DNA from: Turbatrix aceti
Taxonomy: Eukaryota > Nematoda > Chromadorea > Rhabditida > Panagrolaimidae
DNA: 64,000 nucleotides
NCBI GenBank assembly: GCA_963969345.1
Contig: OZ017766.1
Span: forward strand, 12,524,001 to 12,588,000
Reading direction: 5' to 3'
In this document: piece by piece, positions 57,001 through 64,000 of the stretch
Position numbering within the stretch: the stretch's first letter is position 1
Layout: each line of letters begins with the position of its first letter
The notes under the pieces: model-generated
Seen by the model: the letters and a program-made list of their open reading frames with translations, nothing else
The model's database searches: none
What the model was told of the DNA's origin: nothing
Program-made: the position numbers and the translations under genes

Positions 57001-59939
57001 TCAAACAATTAGATTTATGTTGTGTCTCCTTCCATGCGCAGTGCACACACACACAATGGTCACTTGCACCCCCGAAAAATGAATGAATGCTGTGCCGAGT
57101 TTGGCGCCGGCAGCAAAAAGCCATGACTCACGGACTTGTTGAATGTCCAGCTAGCCGGGCAACAATGAAAGAGTACTATTCTGTTGTCCGTTGGCACGCA
57201 TCAGCTTGGACGAATTTACATAAAACTCCTTTGCAGCTCCGTTCGACAACGTTTGTTCAATTTTTCGTGTTCGACAAGTCCGAAAAATTAGGCACAAAAA
57301 GAACACAAAAAGACAACAAATGACCGTTCTTTGTTGACGAATTTTGTAAAATTTGTGCTGAAGAGCAAAAAAAAACGTTACCAAATAGATGTTCAAAAAG
57401 AGTATATAAAAAATTGAACGCCAGCTGGATGCACGTAAAAGCTACATAAATTAGCCATAAATAACAGTTTTATTTCTCTTTAATTTGCAGGCAACTGTTC
57501 AGAAGGGCACTAGCCTTTTTTTGCAGTGGTTCAAAATAAAAAAAAATTTACAAAGCAAAAAAATGTTCCCCTGGATGTAAATATTTTTTTAAGAAAATCA
57601 AATCACTTTTCTCCAAATACCAATTTTGTTGCATTTTTTTGTTCCGGCCCATTGTTTTTCAACCACCCGGCCTTGCAACACGACAGATGTGCAAATAACC
57701 GACATCGAATACCTTTTTTGATGACAAAGTAAAAAAAAAGGAAGGAAGAATGGATTCTGTTGCAGCATGGTCATTTCACCTGTTTTCTCATGTTTTTTTG
57801 TGTACAAGTAATAAAATGCACGCAAAAAGGTAACAAAATACTGACTGTGTGAAAAAAGTTAAAAAAATTTTTTTGGTTTTTTGGGCCTATATATTTTTGA
57901 AATAAAATTTTAAAAACCTAATTTTTTTATATTTTTTGACAAAAATGGTCAAACCTTGGGGACATCTTCAAAAATCCCGTTGAAACATTTTTAGTCCCAA
58001 ACCGGACAAAATATCGAATTTTGGCGTCAGTCGTTCAAATTCGGTTGCCTTCAAAAAAATGATATCCCTGCACGAATCCCACCACCAAATGCCAATTTTT
58101 TTTTGCTCTCATTTTACGGAAACGACCAAAGCCTGACTGACCCCCTCCCTCCCTGATTTGTCTCAAATAAAGCTCGTTGTCAAGATGCATAGGGATTTAT
58201 GTATTTTACTATTTACAACGACCCCGTCTGTCGACTGCTGCTGTCGAGTCCAAAAAAAGCAATTTGGCAAGACGTTTTTTTTGACACTTAACGACACTGC
58301 GCCTGCTTTTTTATGTACAACTTTTGCTACTGTAGATAGGGTATGTGATTGATGTGAGGACGGATAGATAGGACATCACTCTGAAAAAGTTGTGAGAACA
58401 AAAAAAAAGGCCGCTGAACGAACATCAAAGTTGAATGGGTTTTTAAACGAGAACGGAACAAAACGGGAGCAAGCCAGCCGACAAGACAAGCAGCTTTGGT
58501 TTATGACATTGAAAAAACCTGTTAAAATTTGAAAAACGATTTTTGTAATGTCGCAAAAAAAAAAAAGAGGGGGAGTTGCTTTGATGTAGCGGTACTGTTA
58601 GCGATTTGAAAAAAAAGGCAGATTTTATCGTGTGTAGGTATTTTTTGTTAAAAATCAATGTTTTTTTGGTAAACAAAAAGTAAAAAAATGAAAGTTTTCC
58701 TTCAATAAAAGTAACAAAAATTTTCCATTTTATTTTTTTCTAAATTTCTTAAAGTAAAAAAAAATTCTGCAATATTTTTCTTTTGCTTGGCAATGCATAA
58801 AATTCTATTCATCGTCTAATCTAACTTGCTTTATTGTCTATTGTATAACTTTTCTATGTAATTTTAGACAATCTTCTTTTTTTCTTTTTTTTCTCCAAAA
58901 GACCCCCCGCATTGTCTCGTCTCCGCCGACCGAGACGACAGCGACTTAATATTGCCAATAATAAATATCTATTTCACTTTTTACTTTTTTTCTTATTTTT
59001 TGTGTCTCTTTTCTTTTTCCCGACCAACAATGATGATGGTCATCATCATTTATTTCCCTTTCAATAATCGCAGGAGTATAAATATAATTTACTTGTTTAC
59101 TTGCCGCTCAATTGGATAAAAAGGCGGGAAATCGCTTTATTCGTACGGCACTTTGGCTGTGTCCTTGATATGCGCCGAACAATTTTCAACCCAACAAATG
59201 TGCCAAAAGTCGTAAAAAAAATTCATAATAACGCGCCAATGCGCGAACAGCGTCGGCATGGACGAAGGCAACTGGACTTATGTGAAGTGCATCTGAGCAC
59301 ACACAACGACTTTTACTCAAATATTGTGTTTCAAGTTTTCAATATTTTTGGCTAACTCGTGCCATAAATTGCTTTATTTCATTCCGCAGGCAAAAGGGAT
59401 GAAAATATGAAAGTTAGAAATTTTGAGCTATTTTTGGACGCCCACAAAGTAAAAATAATGAAAAGTTAGAAATTCATGCACGTGGTCTGTTTTGCGGATG
59501 TGGTTTAGAGGTTAAGGGCGCATCAACTGGTGAACTTTTTGAGGGTAGGGGTTTGATTCCTACTGCAGGAAACTGCATCAAATTTTTTACACGTCGAACC
59601 CAATATTGCATGCCCTTTGAAGCATTGTTCCTAACTATAAAAAAATAGTAGCACAACACCCTTTTCTTTTTTTGACGCCCTTCAAACCGTCAATGAATTC
59701 TCAGAGAAACTGAACATTCATTTTTTAATTAATTGAGTGCCAGAAACGCAAACGTTTTGCCGACTTGTGTTATAAAAAAAAGTGCCAAGATGGAACAAAA
59801 AATATAATAAAATAAAAACTCACTGAACAAAGGGTTCACCAACGACACCATTGATTTGCGGAATATCCTGGGCCTGTATGGGCTGATAGGAAAAAGCTGT
59901 TATCAGTACGAAAACTGATAAGATGTATGACCTGGACAT
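54018..59939 (-). CDS. Cuticlin-like ZP-domain membrane protein
   Basis: Four exons (59939-59824, 56506-55745, 54360-54156, 54098-54018) join in frame to 387 aa. Exon 1 encodes a signal peptide (ILSVFVLITAFSYQPIQAQ) and the cuticlin-type NGVVGEPF lead-in. Exon 2 is a ZP domain (~40-285) with its cysteines, e.g. YAPDKFCYQVLV, HQECRVSRTRTFNPRG, DDQCLFVTDCQM, FNCRISLV and GKCPKPECG. The exon 2/3 junction creates a furin-type site KRRD (ARK-R-RD). Exon 4 supplies the transmembrane helix (VAIITLVLVLYAML) and a short cytoplasmic tail. Such proteins are cleaved, secreted and polymerise in the nematode cuticle, including alae and sensory-organ matrix. Intron 1 is 3.3 kb, unusually long for this window. 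The frame stays open upstream of 59939 to 60212, but the 59939 start gives the signal peptide. Confidence 0.88.
54653..55666. mobile_element. Fold-back relative of the TTAA transposon, in a ZP-gene intron
   Basis: Two arms of about 450 bases face each other around 55090-55190. The outer motif CTGCGAGCCGATT (54663 and, inverted, ~55648) is the terminal motif of the 12259-18004 transposon, and the right end reads AGACTGTCTA just before TTAA (55667-55670). TTAA also lies at 54649-54652, although the left-most ~10 bases are decayed. The centre contains a GCGCGTGCGCGCGCGCGTGC alternating run. It encodes nothing and is probably mobilised in trans. Confidence 0.7.
56507..59823 (-). other. Intron 1 of the ZP gene (3.3 kb)
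   Basis: No exon or second gene is supported. It contains AT-rich runs, a GATGATGGTCATCATC inverted repeat at about 59032-59047, a short TCGTCTC/GAGACGA stem at 58916-58938 and the tRNA-like sequence at 59493-59580. Length relative to the other introns suggests insertions or regulatory content. Confidence 0.4.
59493..59580 (+). repeat. tRNA-like sequence, possible SINE head
   Basis: A box B match GGTTTGATTCC and an upstream TGGTTTAGAGGTTAAGG resemble tRNA promoter boxes, with a 5' GCGGATG and a 3' CTGCAGG. The T-arm does not pair properly and no anticodon stem is convincing, so it is not a functional tRNA. No target-site duplication was found. Confidence 0.35.
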
Positions 59940-62900
59940 CGGGGCGCCAACTTGTTTTGATTGATAAGTTTTGTACTTGAAGTTATGTTCGTTACAGCGT
60001 CCAACACATGCAATATTTCCAGATTTAGACCGATTAGTTGGCGATGATTTCTTCTCTCGGCCGGATACGTTGTCAGACAAATTCGACAAAATCACTGGAG
60101 GCAAGCCAATCTCACAATCAGGCAAACTCGTTGATGGACATGCACCATCGTCGTCGTCAGGAGGTGGAAATTTGGGTAACAACTTCATGTTGCGTAAAAA
60201 AGTGTATATCAACGGTAAATCTTATTTTTTCGCTTCCCGCCAAGCAAAAACAAGTTTCAGCGTCTGAAATTGTTACAAACTTGTTTTCATGTCGAAAAAA
60301 ATTGACCACGATAAGAAAGAAAAAAGTTACGTAAAAAAACGCGTTTTTTCGTAATTGAAGATTTAAGTAGAAGAAGGGTAAAATTTTGAGGGTTAACATC
60401 GGAGGCGGCAAGGATTAGTAACATTTTTCTTCACAGTTGGGGACCCAAGTGCTCGGAGAAAGGATTTATGATGTAACATGTCAGGGTAAACATTTTTTGC
60501 ACATATGTATTTTCATGTGGCAACAATCAATCGACTTGAGTTGAGTCGACTTGGGTTGGAGGGGGGTTGGCCATCAGTCATAATAGCAGATAGCCAGTCC
60601 ATAGCAATCACATAGCAGGCCGACGACCACCCACCCGGCTGGCAAGAAACAAAAATAGCCATGACAAAAAACGGAGGAACGTATGTATGTACAGCGCCCC
60701 TTTTTTCATTTACATGAAAAAAAATACCCAACATAGTTGCTTCATATTTGGGCATTCAGAACGAACAAAAAGAGGCGTGCGAGTGGGAGTGACCAGCGGA
60801 GTAGGGTGGCACGAACGGGGAAATACATAGCAGAAGGAGAACAAGGGCATGGAGGCAATGGCCTTTATGATCTAATTTTTTTTTGTGGTGGTTATGGAAT
60901 GGATGGACGGCATTTTGGAAATAGAAAAAAAAAATTTTGAGTACAATTCAGAAACAACGGAAAAAAATTCTGTTTGCAGAAAAAAATACAAATGACTGTA
61001 TTTTTTTACATTTTGGATAATATTTTTTTGTTTCTTGTACATACGTTTCTAGAAAAAATATAATAAACTGAAATTTTTTTCAATAATTTTAAATTGCGGC
61101 GGAACGGGCGAAATTTTCCTGTCCGTTTTAGACTTCACTGCCAAGTCTAAAAAACATAAAACTGTCATGAGACAGCCCTATTCAGTTTTTTTCCACGGCA
61201 AAAAAACATTTTACCAAAAATTAGCACCTATAAGTGCTATATATTGAAAAATGCAAAACGGACATGAGAATAAAAAAGATGCCGGTCTGAGCATCCTTCA
61301 ATATAGCAGAAAAAAAAGCATTAACCTTTTTTTTCTCCAGTGCGAAATGACAAAACAGAAAAAAAAGCGGGAAACGGTCGCTAAAGGTGTGAAAAATGCT
61401 TTGGACACAGTTGTTGTTAGCCAAATATTGCATCAGGAATGAAAAGCAATTTAAGATAGATAATTGACACTTGTCATCCATCATCTTTTCATCATCGCGG
61501 AAAAAAGGAAAAATCTATCATAAAAATTGACCAAGTTAACAACAAATTTAATTTTTTTTTCAACGTAATAGTCCTGAACGAAGAGGATGAAGATCAATGG
61601 TGTGTAAAAAATCGTGAATAACGCAGAAAATGGACTGTGCAAAAAAAAGTGAAGGTTAGTCATCCATGATGTGACATGGATACACCTGACTGATTGTTGC
61701 ACTTGATGCGGTTGTTGGAGGGGGATAAGTTTATCGTTTATTTATGTATGGTTCTTTTGGGATGAGTGGATCGAGGACTGGATGATACGTATCTGGCTTT
61801 CAAACCCTACAAAAATGATGTTAACCCGTAAAAATTTTTCTGTATTTTTTTTCAGCATCAAAGGGAAAAACGGGCAAGGCCTAATTTTGCGGTCGGTGAT
61901 AATTAAATATTTATGTTCTAAAAATTTTTTATTGCGATTTTCAAATAAGAAACCGTCGAAAAACCCAAAACAAAGCATCTATGCAATAAAGACATCGACA
62001 AACCAATTTTTCTTTATAACAAAATTTTTTTGGAATATTGTAGCCCAGCACAATATTTATTCAGCGGCATCTGTTACAACCGGATAAAAAAGGGAAAAAA
62101 ATGTTTGCATGCTGCATTCCTTTAAATACACATGTTTTACATTTTGATGCCAAATATCTTGGGTTTAAAAAATAAAGAATAAAAGACAATGGTGTTGACA
62201 CAAATGTTCTGCTTTCTGCGCGCGTTTTATACAAAATCGAAAGTAACGTTTTGAACAGAAATTATTTAAAAAAATAGTTCTAATTTCGTTAAAAATCACA
62301 TTTAAAAAATCGTAACAAAATTTAGTAAACACACGTTTATTTAAACCATTCCAGTTTGACATGTCTTTTCACAATAAACTTTTTTTACATTTAAATTAGA
62401 AACAACGAAAAATGAAAATTACGTTTCAAAATGTAAAATTTAGAAAAAGTCATCTTTGTTTGTTTTAATTTTTGTTGCATGCATTTTGCACTTAAAGTGA
62501 TTTTAGATGGACCTAAAGAGATCAAACTGGGCTTAATCGGATGACAAAAACCAGACCTGGTCAGGCCGGCCGTTAAGGTATTAAAATTTTAATTTCCTAC
62601 AAACATCGTCCAAATTAGTGCAAACAAGCGTGCAAAAATTAGTGATGTAATCACATTTTTTAAAACAACATTTCAACACTCCTTAAATCTACATACATTC
62701 CATAATTCATACATACCACCCTTAAGAGGAAGACAGACGATGATGGATAATCCTCACCCCCCCCCAAACAACAAAAAAAAAAGAAATCCAATGCGCAACG
62801 TCTATCATCCCTTCACTCTTCCTCTCGGACACTGACTGACCACCCGACTAACTGCCTAACTGATTTTGATTTATCCGAGGGCAGACGCACTCCTGCCTGC

Positions 62901-64000
62901 GCGCTAGGCAAGCAAGCAACATCCCTTTGGATCTTGAATAACAGAATAGACATCCAAACAGCCAAAAACGACGTGTTATGCTGTCTTGAATGACAAAATC
63001 AGGATTTTGTCTGCATACTACGCAACCGACTTGTATGCACATTTGTCCGTCAGTCAATCGCTCATCGTTAATCGCGATTATGTCAAAAACAGGATAAACA
63101 CGGAGTGAAGATGAACAAGGTTGCATCTATCCCTCTCCAAAGTTGAACAAAAATTAGCTAAAGTTAGGAAATTGCGTGAGAAAAAAAGCCCATTAAAAAC
63201 CAAACCGACTGATAATCATCGAATTAGGAAAAAGAATAGGGATGTGAGGTAATATCCTGCGATTTTTTATCCCATTTGATTTTTAGAAGCAATCACTGTT
63301 ACCGCGGTTATGAAAAAAAACACTAGTGGAGATAAAAACAGGTATCTTTTAGGGCATAGACAAAAAACATGACTGAATAGAAAATTTATATTATACATTT
63401 AATTTAATACCCATTGCCTGCCCCAAAAATTATTGTTATGGATAACGGAAATGAATTTATCCGGTTTTCGGTATTAAGGCAAAAAATATAAATATGCGGA
63501 TATCAGTTTCGACAAAAAAATATAATGGGCTAAAAAAACGACAAGCAAGAAAGGAAATTGTCAATCAGACATGAAAAAGAAAGGATGCAGGAAATCACTC
63601 TCGATCACATTATCGTATTTAATTTAGCGGTTTTTTTAAAGGATATAGGCATTACAAATGCAATAAAAAAATTACCCGAAGTAAAAAAATTCGGAAATTG
63701 TTTTTTCTTTTGTCAGAAGCCGAAAAGCAACAAAAAGAAAGCCGCTACAAAAAAATCAGAAACTGTCAACAGTCTTAAAAACAATTCAAAATTTTTTGAA
63801 ACGTACTTGTTTAATTTTGTTTGCAAACAAAGCCAAATTTTTTTACGTGAGAAAAAAAATTAAACAAGTGATTAAAATATAATAATTTGTTTAATGTTTG
63901 TTAATTTTTGTTCGCGAACAAAAATGTTCGCGTCCGTTAGTTTTTTTTAAATTGCCTAAATGTTTGCGTTTGCTTTTTTTGCAACTTCAAAGTTATATAA
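59940..64000. other. Upstream region of the ZP gene and terminal intergenic DNA
   Basis: About 4 kb without a supportable gene. The first ~270 bases are relatively GC-rich and open in frame with the ZP signal peptide. A minus-strand frame at 62848-63126 contains DGQMCIQVGC, reminiscent of the cysteine modules at 36.7 kb, but lacks splice context. A hAT-like fragment (GTTTGCAAACAAAG and TTCGCGAACAAAAATGTTCGCG) lies at about 63790-63960. Confidence 0.35.

Noticed and set aside
59493..59580. Functional tRNA gene
   Set aside because: Box B is good but the T-arm and anticodon stems do not pair, so it is tRNA-like only.
59940..60212. N-terminal extension of the ZP protein by 91 codons
   Set aside because: The frame is open, but it would bury the signal peptide; kept only as an alternative start.
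62848..63126. Cysteine-containing minus-strand frame with DGQMCIQVGC
   Set aside because: One motif resembles a cysteine module, but there are no flanking exons, signal peptide or regular Cys spacing.
1..64000. CRISPR arrays, bacterial operons, rRNA or viral genes
   Set aside because: No regularly spaced repeats, no rRNA-like sequence and no viral proteins were seen; the genes are spliced and eukaryotic.

Overview
This window looks like a rhabditid (probably clade V) nematode genome. Introns are short and run from GTAAGT/GTATG to TTTTAG or TTTCAG. Intergenic DNA is AT-rich with long A and T runs. The gene content fits: an Sre-type and a Str-superfamily chemoreceptor, a cuticlin-like ZP protein, an RPGRIP1L/MKS-5 ciliary protein and a SPATA20-like enzyme. 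The species cannot be named from the sequence. Two 200-base runs of N (11212-11411 and 51709-51908) mark assembly gaps.

Layout. Positions 1-30068 are dominated by mobile DNA. Bases 1-2127 are the end of element A. Next come two convergent inverted copies of a C2H2 zinc-finger gene (2487-3351 and 8707-9651) plus a third short relative (3897-4094). A 4.1-kb hAT-like element (4398-8497) lies between them. A LURAP/FAM89-like gene (10090-11211, cut by a gap) and a tRNA-derived SINE (11669-12000) follow. A 5.7-kb TTAA-flanked transposon (12259-18004) carries an 1155-codon DDE transposase and an unexpected 106-codon membrane protein. After the SPATA20-like gene (19269-23161) comes a second copy of element A (23842-30068), interrupted by a fold-back element (B) that itself contains a MITE, followed by a gene-bearing element (C). 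Copy 1 of A in the same window preserves the uninterrupted site.

Positions 31-64 kb are more ordinary. They hold a Str-type receptor, a small secreted peptide gene, a Gly/Tyr-rich protein with cysteine modules, the MKS-5 homologue, an orphan secreted or anchored protein (633 aa) with three truncated 5' relatives nearby, an Sre receptor, and a cuticlin-like ZP gene whose first intron is 3.3 kb and whose second intron houses a fold-back element. That fold-back has the same terminal motif as the 12-18 kb transposon.

The host genes do not form an operon or pathway. MKS-5 acts at the base of sensory cilia and the two receptors would act in such cilia, but that is general nematode biology and not a property of the locus. 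The most unusual content is the mobile part: the two-gene TTAA transposon with its non-autonomous partner, the four-level nest at 23.8-30.1 kb, the B+C pair found inside two unrelated carriers, and a gene-conversion-like tract between inverted zinc-finger genes. All splice models are reading-frame models made by eye. Every multi-exon model listed as a CDS closes in frame, except the LURAP gene, which is 5'-incomplete.
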